Positions 10,197 to 19,750 of a stretch of DNA of 64,000 nt are shown here, one piece after another. The position numbers and the translations under genes were made by a program. Numbering within the stretch: the first letter of the stretch is position 1; each line of letters starts with the position of its first letter. The stretch comes from Ahaetulla prasina (taxonomy: Eukaryota; Chordata; Lepidosauria; Squamata; Colubridae), in NCBI RefSeq assembly GCF_028640845.1, contig NC_080548.1, forward strand, positions 17,729,321-17,793,320, given 5' to 3'. Below the pieces are notes generated by a model. The model was not told the origin of the DNA. It did not search any database and was given only the letters and a program-made list of their open reading frames with translations.

Positions 10197-10425
10197 AGGG
10201 GTTTAAGACACCAGGCTAGAAAGCTGGATACCCATAAGTTAAAGTCCCACCTTAGCCAATGAAAGACACCTGGGTGACCTTGGGCCAGTCATTCTCTCTC
10301 AGTCTGACCCATCTCACAGGTTTGCTGTTGTAGGGAAAACAGGAGGAAGGTGTGCTGGATATGTTTGCCACCTGGAGTTATTTGTAAAGTAATAAAAGGC
10401 AGGATACATATAAATAAAAATAAAT
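10197..10425 (+). mobile_element. tRNA-derived SINE (core-type)
   Basis: Starts with a tRNA-like head (GGTTTAAGACACCAGGCTAG, B-box-like GTTAAAGTCCCACC), then the body GACCTTGGGCCAGTCATTCTC and CTCACAGGTTTGCTG, then an A-rich tail (AAATAAAAATAAATAC). A reverse-orientation copy is at 48590-48760. Confidence 0.65.
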
Positions 10426-11205
10426 ACAAGATCATCGCCATTGACCTCATCCTGTCCTGCTGGTGTTATTTGAACGGACGACTTGAACCCTCATCGCGTT
10501 TTCTGTAAAGTAGCTTGTCCTGAGGAGAAACACAGCTGAATCATACCGATGAACGAAAAATGCCAAATTTGAATTGTGAATCACCTCAGGAAGAGTCATC
10601 TTCATATTTGCTAACTATCCTCCTTTGCCAAGGGACAGGCCCCACTTTCTGCCCCAGCTTAATCATAGTCCACTTTTGTCATGAGGAGGGAATTTCTTGA
10701 ACAAAACATAAAATGTTCAAGATGTGCTAGCTTTCCCCCCCCCCCTCCCTTCTGGGCGAGCAAAATGTTTAAAAGCAGGTCGAGAACTGTGGGTTCTGAA
10801 GATCCCGCCTAAAAAGCCTAAGAGACAGCGTTTTAAGTGAATCGACTGCGGCGGAGATCTCATCGCATTACGTCATAACGTAGTTTCCTTTTTGCTTAGA
10901 ATTCTGTATCCATTCAGGCAGCATCGCTTATTCAAAGAACCCTACTTTATGGTATGGGAATTCCACTGCAGCCCTGTTTCAAAAACAACACAAAACAACT
11001 CGACAATGATTAGATGTGCCTCAGAGTTGCTGCCTACAACATTTTTTCTGCAGCTGTAATCTCAAAGAGCCACGTGACCTGAAGGAGGATCATCTATGAG
11101 TTGTGTGACCTTATGTGAAGGCCTCCCATATGTCCATCCCTCCTTGTGAAGGTTTCCCTCCATTTGAAAGATTTCCTTATCAAGATCTGCTCTACATTTA
11201 GCATT
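10426..11205. other. no recognisable gene or repeat
   Basis: Unique-looking sequence with a C-run (10735-10745). A GCGGCGGAGATC / CATTACGTCATAACG stretch (10848-10882) includes a CRE-like TTACGTCA. No coding exon is supported. Confidence 0.4.
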
Positions 11206-11695
11206 TGATAACAAAGTGCGTACTGTCAAGGCTACGGTTTTCCCAGTTGTAATGTATGACTGTGAAAGTTGGACCATAAGAACGGCTGAGTGCCAAAGAA
11301 TTGAGGCCTTTGAACTCTGGTGCTGAAGAAGACTCCTGCAAGTCCCTTGGACTGCAAAGCGATTCAAGCGGTCAGTCCTAGAGGAGATCAACCCTGACTG
11401 CTCTTTAGAAGGCCAGATCCTGAAGATGAAACTCAAATACTTTGGCCACCTAAGGAGAAGGAAGGACTCACTGGAGAAGAGCCGAATGCTGGGGAAGATT
11501 GAGGGCAAAAGAAGAAGGGGATGGCAGAGAATGAGGTGGCTGGATGGAGTCACTGAAGCAGTCGGCGTGAGCTTAAATCGTCTCCAAAGGATGGTAGAGG
11601 ACAGGAAGGCCTGGAGGAATGTTGTCCATGGGGGTCACGGTGGGTCGGACACGACTTCGCAACTAACAACAACAAAAAAAAAAAAAAAGGGAGAC
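11206..11695 (+). mobile_element. RTE/BovB LINE 3' fragment
   Basis: The plus-strand frame at 11426-11640 reads KLKYFGHLRRRKDSLEK, LGKIEGKRRRGWQRMRWLDG and DRKAWRNVVHG, the characteristic end of BovB ORF2. Upstream (11250-11340) VMYDCESWT-type sequence is interrupted by a stop. It ends with CAACTAACAACAAC and an A-run (11672-11687), as BovB tails do. It is dead and 5'-truncated. Confidence 0.9.
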
Positions 11696-11752
11696 AATTC
11701 ACAAGATACTTGGTGGTTGTCCAGAATGAGTAGCCTATATTTCTCTTTGAAG

Positions 11753-11852
11753 TAGTGTTTCTTAACTTTGGTCATTTCTGATTGTGAGGACTTAGCATCC
11801 CATGTCCAGAATTCCCCAGCCAGCATGACCACTGCTGAGAATTCTAGGAGAT
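11753..11852. mobile_element. hAT MITE (AGTGTTTCTTAAC type), one-sided
   Basis: AGTGTTTCTTAACTTTGGTC is followed by GAATTCCCCAGCCAGCATG, the same order as other MITEs here. The second terminus is degraded. Confidence 0.5.
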
Positions 11853-12002
11853 GATTAACACATCTAGAAGTAGGAAGACATTCTGTTATAAAATATAGAT
11901 GTATAAATTAGCATATGAAAATGTTATCTAGATCTACACTTTCTTTTCTTATAGGGAATGCTCTGGGTTTTCATTCCTGGGGTACCTCAAGCCACGTGTA
12001 AA

Positions 12003-12113
12003 CTTGTAGCAGTTTGACGGTTCAAATCCCTAGTAGAGGTCTCCTGAATGAGCAGGGGGCTGGACTAGATGACCTCCAAGGTCCCTTCCAACTCTGTTAC
12101 TTTTACTAGAGAA
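12003..12113 (+). mobile_element. SINE fragment with tRNA-like B box joined to a CR1 3' end
   Basis: GGTTCAAATCCCTAGTAG is a B-box-like sequence. It runs into GAGCAGGGGGCTGGACTAG and GACCTCCAAGGTCCCTTCC, the CR1 3' terminus. It is thus a short non-autonomous element carrying a CR1 tail, which CR1 reverse transcriptase could use. Confidence 0.65.
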
Positions 12114-12355
12114 GGTGGCAACTTCTACTTAGGCAAAATCGACATTTACTGATCTTAGAAAAAAAATGGAATAGAAAGGGAGTTTCCTTAATCTCAGATG
12201 ATGAAATAAATCAATCACCCCTTAGTTAGGTTCATGTAATATGCTAAGCCATAAAGCTTGATTTACAAGACACCGATCATACGGCTTGCTATGATATGTG
12301 AAGTTTCTGGGCTTGAGCCAAAGGATGGCGGAAATGCACCATAATTCTGGGTGAG

Positions 12356-12955
12356 GAATAGAATAGAATAGAATAGAATTTTTTATTGGCCAAGTATGAT
12401 TGGACACACAAGGAATTTGTCTTGGTGCATATGCTCTCAGTGTACATAAAAGAAAAGATACGTTCATCAAGGTACAACATTTACAACACAATTGATGGTC
12501 AATATATCAATATAAATCATAAGGATTGCCAGCAACAAGTTATAATCATACAGTCATAAATGGAAAGAGATTGGTGATGGAAACTATGAGAAGATTAATA
12601 GTAGTGCAGATTCAGTAAATAGTCTGACAGTGTTGATGAAATTATTTGTTTAGCAGAGTGATGGCCTTCGGGAAAAAACTGTTCTTGTGTCTAGTTGTTC
12701 TGGTGTGCAGTGCTCTATAGCGTCGTTTTGAGGGTAGTGGTTGAAACAGTTTATGTCCAGGATGCGAAGGGTCTGTAAATATTTTCGCGGCCCTCTTCTT
12801 GATTCGTGCAGTATACAGGTCCTCAATGGAAGGCAGGTTGGTAGCAATTATTTTTTCTGCAGTTCTAATTATCCTCTGAAGTCTGTGTTTTTCTTGTTGG
12901 GTTGCAGAACCGAACCAGACAGTTATAGAGGTGCAAATGATAGACGATTCAGTCC
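12356..12955 (-). mobile_element. LINE 3' region with (GAATA)n tail
   Basis: Read on the minus strand it ends ACACTTGGCCAATAAAAAA-type sequence and ATTCTATTCTATTC. Upstream on that strand lie TGGTTCGGTTCTGCAACC, the PSIEDLYTARIK and DINCFNHYPQ-like fragments, and RTVFS. The same 3' module (ATTCCTTGTGTGTCCAATCA on the element strand) recurs about 12 times in the window. Confidence 0.85.
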
Positions 12956-14730
12956 TTCATGGACTTCAAGGAAGTTGGTTGCGCTATTCTCTCCAAACGG
13001 GGGGGGGGGGGTAGGGAACGCATGCCATCTTCTTGTGGCATGCCCTTTGCTTCTGGGGGTGGGCTGCTGGAGAGATTAGGTTTTCTCCATTCACCTGTTA
13101 CAAGCAGAGATTGGAGGCGAATGTTCCCTCTCAACCCCAGCAGGCATCCGACTGATGACAGGAAGACAAGAGTTCAAAGTTACAAACATCTGCGCCCGGG
13201 AAACAAATGACGATGTTCACGCCTCCGTTTGGGGGAAGTGTGGGTGGAACTGTCTGCCTCCACCACTGAACCAAGCCAGGATGTTTGCTAGATAAAATAG
13301 TATGTATAATATTTTATAGTCACTTGATAAGTGAGTCGGGTTTATTTATAATAAACTCAGGGACTTTTTTATTTTATAAAATAAATAGCCCTCAAGGCTT
13401 GTTTCTGTATAAGTTCCAGGCGTACCCAAGGCCAGCTTTGCCCAACTGTCTCTTAACTACTACATCTAAGCTGCAAAACGTGGATAATCAATTGGGGGCA
13501 GCAAGGAAACAAAATATATTCTATCCATGCTGCCACCTGGTCAGCATCTACAGTTCTGCAATTTTAAAACTTTGTACCCTCAAGATACCTGTTGAGTGGA
13601 GAGGACTCTATTCTCTTCTCCAATGGCTTAAGATTCTCTGACCACCTTTCTTTAAGCTACCGATACCTATTTTATCACAGTCCTATCCCCTTCCGTATGA
13701 ATATATAGCAGTTTTGCAAACTTGTAGCATTGCAAGCTTATTAACCATCTTTTCTTGAAGGTATAGAATTGTTATTTGGCTGCACAAGAATCAGTATTTT
13801 TTTCCCAGCTTGTCTCAACTAAGGATTGAAAAATTAAGCCAACCGGATCTAGCTGAGGTCGAAGGGAAAGAAGGATCTGAACGGACTCCTGATGTTCTTT
13901 AAGGACAATCCCAATTGTGTTCCAAGCCCAAGAATGGTTTCACGATATTTCCCAAATTCCCAAAGTGTAAATGTACTTCTTGAATTAAAAAAATATAAAG
14001 CAATGGATTAGTTGATGGGTTAATTGAATAATCGGCTTCCTCAATAGGTCAATTTTCATAACACGCTTAAATCTGGTTGCTGAATTAATCCAGTTTTCTA
14101 AATTACACAACTCAGGAATTAATTTATCGACGTAATTTGGCCCCACACAATACATTAATCTATTTAAAATCACTGAAGTTAAAACTGTGTGAATACAGCT
14201 GCTAGGATTGAAACTGGTCTGTCTAAGGATATTGTTTTGACTATAACAACCAGATACTAATTACATGTGACAAGGAGGCTGGCTTTTAATTTCATGCAAC
14301 CTCCTAAGAGAAACCCCAAACAGACCACAATATGGTTGTCTGCTGTTACTGTTACAAACTAGTTTTGAGCACTCCAGTGAAGCTAAAGTAGGAAGCAGCT
14401 AGGTTCCATGGTGACTATTAACTGAACGTTAGCAGAGCAGAGATTCAAAGGAAGGGACTAAGCAAAGATTGTCAGCAAAGCTGGTTAACATATCTGACCT
14501 TTACCCTGTGATACTAGAGAACTGGCAGTACATCAAAACATAAATAACAGCTTGAGGATTTGGAGAGAGAGAGAAAAAAGGACAACTTAACTGCATAAAT
14601 CATATGCCTCCAGACAGCAACTTTAAACATTTTGCCTGTTAAACATTTTGCCTGGCTTCGTTGTGCAGTTTCATGCCTGAAACTGCTGTGAATGCTGGAA
14701 GAGATATTATCATATTGGCTGGTGTCTGTA
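12956..14730. other. repeat-poor interval, no gene recognised
   Basis: Mostly A/T-rich unique-looking DNA. A G-run (13000-13010) is the only low-complexity tract. Open frames (for example 13285-13641) have no domain and no credible composition. It may hold distal elements of ID3, but nothing specific is visible. Confidence 0.4.
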
Positions 14731-14732
14731 GG

Positions 14733-14805
14733 CCAGCGTTTCTTAATCTTGGCCACTTTAAAGGCCTGTGGACTTCAACTCCCAGGATTCCCCAACCAGC
14801 CCTGC
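14733..14805. mobile_element. hAT MITE fragment
   Basis: CAGCGTTTCTTAATCTTGGCC is followed by GTGGACTTCAACTCCCAGG and CCCCAACCAGCCCTG. The right terminal repeat is absent. Confidence 0.5.
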
Positions 14806-14907
14806 TTTAATTCTGTCCTTCTTGTCTTAAAGTCCCAGCATAATTCTATTACACTGCAACTTCTCATGCCTTCTCTCTTTTCTCCTTAATAGCGTATCTC
14901 CCTAGGA

Positions 14908-15047
14908 CAATATTTTTCAACCACAGCAGCTTTTAAGATGCGAGGACTTCAACTCCCAGAATTCCCCAGCCAACTCTTGCAAGGCTAAGGGATTCTGGGC
15001 GTTGAAGTCCACTTTTGAGTCTTAAAAGTGGCGAGAGATACTGCTGT
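14908..15047. mobile_element. hAT MITE, decayed palindrome
   Basis: ATATTTTTCAACCACAGCAGC opens it. GGACTTCAACTCCCAGAATTC and GGGATTCTGGGCGTTGAAGTCC are inverted to each other around 14945-15010. Confidence 0.5.
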
Positions 15048-15152
15048 CAATCAATCCGTTATATTGGCAGATGTGAGGCTGGAGGTGTTCAGCTTTCTTT
15101 TCCTCTCCTAACATTGCCAAAGATCTCTTTGCAACTATTGTATGCATAAATT

Positions 15153-15522
15153 AAGGGACACGGTGGCTCAGGGACTATGATCAAAAGATCAGCAGCTTGG
15201 CGGGGCGGTTCGAATCCCTAGTGCTGCCATGTAAGAATCCCTAGTGCTGCCGTGTAACGGGGTGAGCTCCCGTGACTTGTCCCAGCTTCTGCCAACCTAG
15301 CAGTTCGAAAGCACGTAAAAAATGCAAGTAGAAAAATAGGGACCACCTTTGGTGGGGAGGTAACAGCATTCCGTGCGCCTTTGGCGTTGAGTCATGCCGG
15401 CCACATGACCACGGAGACATCTTCGGACAGCGCTGGCTCTTCGGCTTTGAAACGGAGATGAGCACCGCCCCCTAGAGTTGGCAATGACTAGCACATATGT
15501 GCGAGGGGAACCTTTACCTTTT
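15153..15522 (+). mobile_element. tRNA-headed squamate SINE with perfect 12-bp TSD
   Basis: GGGACACGGTGGCTCAGGGAC head, B-box-like GGTTCGAATCCCTAG, CTTCTGCCAACCTAGCAGTTC body, GCATGCC-type GAGTCATGCCGGCCACATG and the tail GGGGAACCTTTACCTTTT. TATGCATAAATT occurs at 15141-15152 and 15523-15534, a perfect 12-base target duplication made by LINE machinery. A 23-base internal tandem duplication (15212-15234 and 15235-15257) repeats GAATCCCTAGTGCTGCC. Confidence 0.93.
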
Positions 15523-15659
15523 TATGCATAAATTCTTTCCTTGCACAAACGGCTTTCTGGGAATGCCTACACATCACACTTCAGTATTCCCATTATAAAA
15601 ACAACCAACATAGCCTTGGATAGTTTCGTATTGCAGAGTAAAAAGTTTATCCTCTAAAC

Positions 15660-15758
15660 CAGGGGTCTCCAACCTTGGTCCCTTTAAGACTTGTGGACTT
15701 CAACTCCCAGAGTCCCTCAGCCAGCAAGTCTTAAAGGGACCAAGGTTGGAGACCCCTG
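15660..15758. mobile_element. palindromic hAT MITE, 99 bp, perfect TSD
   Basis: Ends CAGGGGTCTCCAACCTTGG and CCAAGGTTGGAGACCCCTG. CTCTAAAC occurs at 15652-15659 and 15759-15766. Its interior is nearly the inverse of the copy at 6532. A second, truncated copy (15767-15830) starts CAGGGTCTCCAAAC right after the duplication. Confidence 0.92.
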
Positions 15759-15830
15759 CTCTAAACCAGGGTCTCCAAACGCTGGCAACTTTTAAGACTT
15801 CAACTCCCAGAGTTCCCCAGCCAACATGAG

Positions 15831-16680
15831 AATAACTCTTGAGTGCAGAGGTCCACATGTCTTGCAAAGTGCTCTAAATCAATTTGGGGGCAAATTTAAA
15901 AATAGAAACAATATGGCATCGTTGCTGTGTTTCTACCATTCTCCAAGATGTTTTTAACCCAACCAGGATCTGTAGGTCACTTTCACCAGAGGGCATATTT
16001 TAGGATCCTTGGCAACTGGTTTATTGCACCAAAACTATTTGCGCTCAATGGCTCTTTATAGTTGGTTTTAACAAGTCCTGGCCAAACACCAAAAGTAAAT
16101 GGAAATTATTAGATGTCTTTGGGCACCTTCAACTTATTTTTGCAGCCTAATATATGCAGAACCCTTCAACTACTGTAGTAGGTACTCAAATAATTGATGT
16201 TTAAGAGAAGTAATGCTACGCACTGCCTGTGTAAAAGCTCCTTTCACTGAGTAAACCATAATCATCTGGGTTCCCGTAACTTTATCCTAGGTGCACCTGC
16301 TCTAAATGCTACTCAGTAGGCAACATCCTGTCATCAGCCTCGGCCGTCCTATTGCACCATCAACTTTTAAGCATCGTATAAGCGTATTCCTGCTCTAAGC
16401 TTACCAGAGGATGAAGAAGAAGAAGAAGAAGAAAAAAAAGAACCAGAAAGTATATGCATGGTGGCATTACCATTTAAGAAAGACCTGTTGAATATTAGCA
16501 CACTTCGTAATACAACTTCATAACACAACATTTTAAATGCAATGGCTACTTCTCTACCTATATATGGCCCAGTTCATGGATCATATTACACAACATTGAT
16601 TTATTAACATTTATACCTCTCCTTTTCTCTGGAAGCTTACGTATCCAGGTTCTGGGTACTGACCTATTTCAAACTGTATA
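15831..16680. other. no recognisable gene or repeat
   Basis: A/T-rich unique-looking DNA with a short (GAA)n at about 16409-16432. No coding signal. Confidence 0.4.
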
Positions 16681-17046
16681 TAGATAAGTCCTCAACCTAC
16701 AACAGTTTGTTTAGTGACTGAACAGGTACAACAGCACTGAAAAAAGTGAACTGCACTTATGATCATTGCAGCATCTCCTCCCCTCCTCACGTGAATAAAA
16801 TTCGGGATGCTTGGCAACTGACTCATATTTAGGACCGTTGCAGTGTCCCAGGGTTATGGGACCCCACTTTTGCGACCTTCTGACAATGGAGAAACTAGAT
16901 TCACTTAACAACCATATTAACTAATTTAACAACTGCAGTTGATTTACTTAACAAATGGGGCAAGAAAAGAAGTGAGAAACAAAAATTTCTCACTTAACAT
17001 AAATAATGGGCTCCCATTGGGGTCATAAGTTGAGGACTACCGGTAC
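16681..17046 (-). mobile_element. TIR element of the CAGGTAGTCCTC family
   Basis: Starts TAGATAAGTCCTCAACCTAC and ends AAGTTGAGGACTACCGGTA, inverted ends. Internal landmarks are AGTGACTGAACAGGTACAACAGCACTG, GACTCATATTTAGGACCGTTGCAGTGTCCCAG (split) and TTAACAACTGCAG. Orientation is defined relative to the copy at 33783. Confidence 0.8.
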
Positions 17047-17984
17047 AAATCTGCAAGATGGGTTAAGGTCCAGTCAGTGACTAACCGAAGACTGAAAAAC
17101 TACACCGTAGTGAAGCCAAATCTCCAAGCGAGTTTAGCATTATATAGGTTTGTTTCACTACAGTCCAGCAAAGCTGGGTTGCAGATCATACCATAAACTT
17201 TTCTCCCCCGAGAAACAAGGAGCCGAATTCGCTCCCATACCAGGCCAAACAGAAGCTGTTTTATGGCTAGCAGAATGCATGCAAGTTTCCATACCCAAAT
17301 TTGTCACACAGCACTTCTAACTTCTGTGGGTATAATCTGCCTTCCATTATCAACACAGGATAGAGTTGTGGGGTGGGGTGGGGTGGGGTAGGGGATCTTA
17401 ATAATATAAATCCCCTGCTCAACTTCTAAATCCAGATAGATTTGTTGCTCAATATAGGTTGACAAATTTTCAGCACTTTCCCTGGAGAGATTAGGCCATT
17501 TTCTAATATTAAAGCAGTAGCAGTATTATTTGCCAACTTAAGTTTGTAAGAAGCTCTGTTTAGCAATCAGGAATTTTAGACTAATACCCTAAATAACACA
17601 AAGTGTTCCTCCTTGCTAAACATCTTCTTTGCTAAAGCCTATTTCTTTTACTGCAATCAGCAAGCAGAAACTGATCTAAATCTTTTTCTCAAATTGGCTG
17701 CCTCATGGTTTTAAGGCCAATATTTTAAATGTGGGGGTTAAATTAGGTTTTTAAAAAAAATAATTGCCAGTGAAATTATAATTATTCCAGGAAGTTACAA
17801 TTTACAGCGATTATGGGTCTTTGGAAGAGCTTTTTTCTTCAGCATCCAGAACTAAATAATTGTCCCACATTAAAATAGTGACTTAAACATGTGATCTGAA
17901 CTATATTTGGACGTGTCCATGCATATTAAGTTAGCCTCGCCTCCCTCCCAGACAAAAAAAAAAAATCTGTAAAAATTTCCAAGG
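17047..17984. other. no gene; ID3 3' flank
   Basis: Unique-looking A/T-rich DNA with a GGGGTGGGGTGGGGT tract (17371-17392). It lies just downstream of the inferred ID3 polyadenylation site. No transposon ends recognised. Confidence 0.45.
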
Positions 17985-18005
17985 AATTAAAAAAAAAGTT
18001 TAAAA

Positions 18006-18011
18006 TTTATT
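18006..18011 (-). terminator. ID3: ID3 polyadenylation signal AATAAA
   Basis: TTTATT on the plus strand is AATAAA on the minus strand. It is preceded by an A/T-rich AACTTTTTATAAAAG-like stretch that is also present near the end of mammalian ID3 mRNAs. Cleavage is expected 15-25 bases further, near 17985-17995. Confidence 0.75.
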
Positions 18012-18060
18012 AAGAAACTTTTATAAAAAGTTTTTTTGGTTGTTTTTTTTTTTTTTACAA

Positions 18061-18143
18061 AGCAAGTACAATTCTCGGAAACAGAAATTCACCTTCCTGC
18101 CAAAAAAAAGGTACATATGTCATCTCTATTATAGAGTTCAACA
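18061..18143 (-). promoter_or_regulatory. ID3: conserved-looking block in the ID3 3' UTR
   Basis: The minus strand shows an imperfect palindrome CTCTATAATAGAG, a T-rich stretch with GTACC and an AGGAAGGTGAATTTCTGT segment. The order and wording match my memory of the distal mammalian ID3 3' UTR. Such long-range identity in a 3' UTR implies post-transcriptional control (RNA-binding protein or microRNA sites), but the specific regulator cannot be named from the sequence. Confidence 0.6.
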
Positions 18144-19678
18144 ATTTAACTCATGAGGCTCAACCAACCTCCAGCGAGTTCAGTTTTCATAGTCTTAATA
18201 ACATCCCTTCCCGCCCTCCCCAAACTGAAGTTAAAAAACTATAATCCAAAATATACAAACAAGCTGCGTTATCTGCATTATTATTATTTTTTTGCTTCAT
18301 TTCTTTTTTTTTTAAAAAAAAGAGCAAAAAACAGCTCTCTCTTAATAGAACTCTTTAACACCAAAGCATTGCAAAACTGTGGCAGAATGAAGTCCACAAA
18401 TTCTTTTTAAGCTCTTTTCAACCCAAACAATGTGCAGTACAAATCTGATGGCTCAAAGAGGGTTCTCCCCCCTTTCTTCTTCTATCTTTTGTCAAAAAAA
18501 CTGCTTTAGGATACCAAGTTCCTTCTTGTGCAATGCAGCAATCCAATGAGTAATTTGACAATAAAAGGCAAGTTGCTTCTCTCCCCCCTCCCACAGCACC
18601 CCCAACTCCTCCTGGCCTGCAGTTTCTTCTTGTTTTCAGGCTGATGGAAGACAAAAGTAACACAAAAGTACGGTTTGTTTGTTTTTTTAAAAGTTGTTAT
18701 TGGAAGCCCCAGTCCAGAAATCTGCCTTGGGTGATCTGTTCCACAGTTTATCTGGAAGATAAAAGGCAGCGGGGGAAGGGAAGTCCAGTCCATTAAGGGG
18801 ATGATTCCCAGTTTCGGAACAAGCCGGTTTCTTTCTCCAGTCAAGGTCTTTTATTATTTTTTTCCTCCTTCTTTCTTTTTCTTCTCTCTCCCCCTTTTCT
18901 TTCGCTGGAGAGAACCCAGTGTCAGGATCCCACACCTGCAGCCTGAATGGGTGGGGGGGGGAAAGAAAAAAGCGCTTGTCAGTTTGAGCAACAGATCAGA
19001 GGCAGGTCTGCAGACAGCCTGGCGCCTGCAAGGAAACTTTTTATGTACCTCCAGCTGATAAGGAATCAGCCAAGCTGGGGGCTGGCTAATTGGCACCAAA
19101 ACAACCAAAAGGAAAGGGAGGGGAGAGAAAGGGAAGGGAAGGGAGGCAGGAGGGGGAAAAAGGCGAGAGCCACAGGCTCTTCTCTTTCGGAACTCTCAGC
19201 AGATGGATCTAACATTACAGATTCCAGAGGGGAACCACTGTAGAGCTGTGTCTTCTTGACTACCAAAAGGGGAGGAGGAGAGAGAGAGAGGAGTGCCTCT
19301 TGATTCACTCATTTCAACAGGGCTGTTTAAGCAGCTGCAGAGACTTAAAGCTATTAAAAGAATGACATTGTAAAAATAATGACTCCATTTACAGGCAAAA
19401 AAAAAAAAAGAGAAAAGGGGGAAAAAAAACACTAGCCCAAGCTGCTGCAGAATTGGCAGCGGGAACAAGGGGCATAATAGTCGCATTCTCTTAGCAATGA
19501 GAGGAGTCATATAAGGCTACTGTGGGTAACCTAGTTTTCTAAGCCAGCAAAGCCCTTAAAACAAGCCTTCGCTCCTTTTGTTGGCTTTTCCAAGAGGTTT
19601 TGGTGGCTAAAAGGGAGGAATATGGAGTAGGGGTTGAGAGGGTAGATAGATAGGTGGTCTAACTCAAGTTGGCCTTAC

Positions 19679-19750
19679 CTGTTTAAGCCTTTAGTGGTGG
19701 CAAAGGGTTCGTTCCTCCTTCGAGCACAGTTCCGATGCAAGTTCAGCTGC
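19679..19750 (-). other. ID3: ID3 exon 2 (codons 110-128, stop, start of 3' UTR)
   Basis: A polypyrimidine tract (TTTCTTCTCTTCTCC on the minus strand, about 19755-19769) leads to AAAG at 19754-19751. The exon starts at 19750 and continues the frame as A-A-E-L-A-S-E-L. The stop TAA is 19693-19691. The exon ends at 19679 with ...AAACAG followed by donor GTAAGG, so a second intron lies in the 3' UTR, as in the three-exon structure of mammalian ID3. The next AG (19747) would break the frame. Intron 1 is 1109 bases. Confidence 0.9.

Larger units (their letters stand above)
17985..18942 (-). other. ID3: ID3 exon 3 (3' UTR only)
   Basis: On the minus strand a T/C-rich tract (about 18950-18970) ends in CCATTCAG, placing the exon start at 18942; intron 2 is then 736 bases. 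The exon carries no coding sequence. Its distal part (18061-18143) reads AACTCTATAATAGAG, then a T-run with GTACC, then CAGGAAGGTGA. This resembles, as I remember it, the end of the mammalian ID3 3' UTR, and supports both orthology and the third exon. It ends just beyond an AATAAA at 18011-18006. The exact acceptor and cleavage sites are inferred. Confidence 0.78.

Noticed and set aside
11426..11755. 109-codon frame rich in Arg/Lys as a host gene
   Set aside because: It is the BovB ORF2 C-terminus.
15190..15235. Possible tRNA gene
   Set aside because: A- and B-box-like sequences belong to SINE heads with SINE bodies and target duplications; no cloverleaf with acceptor pairing. The same holds at 24546, 44120 and 47141.
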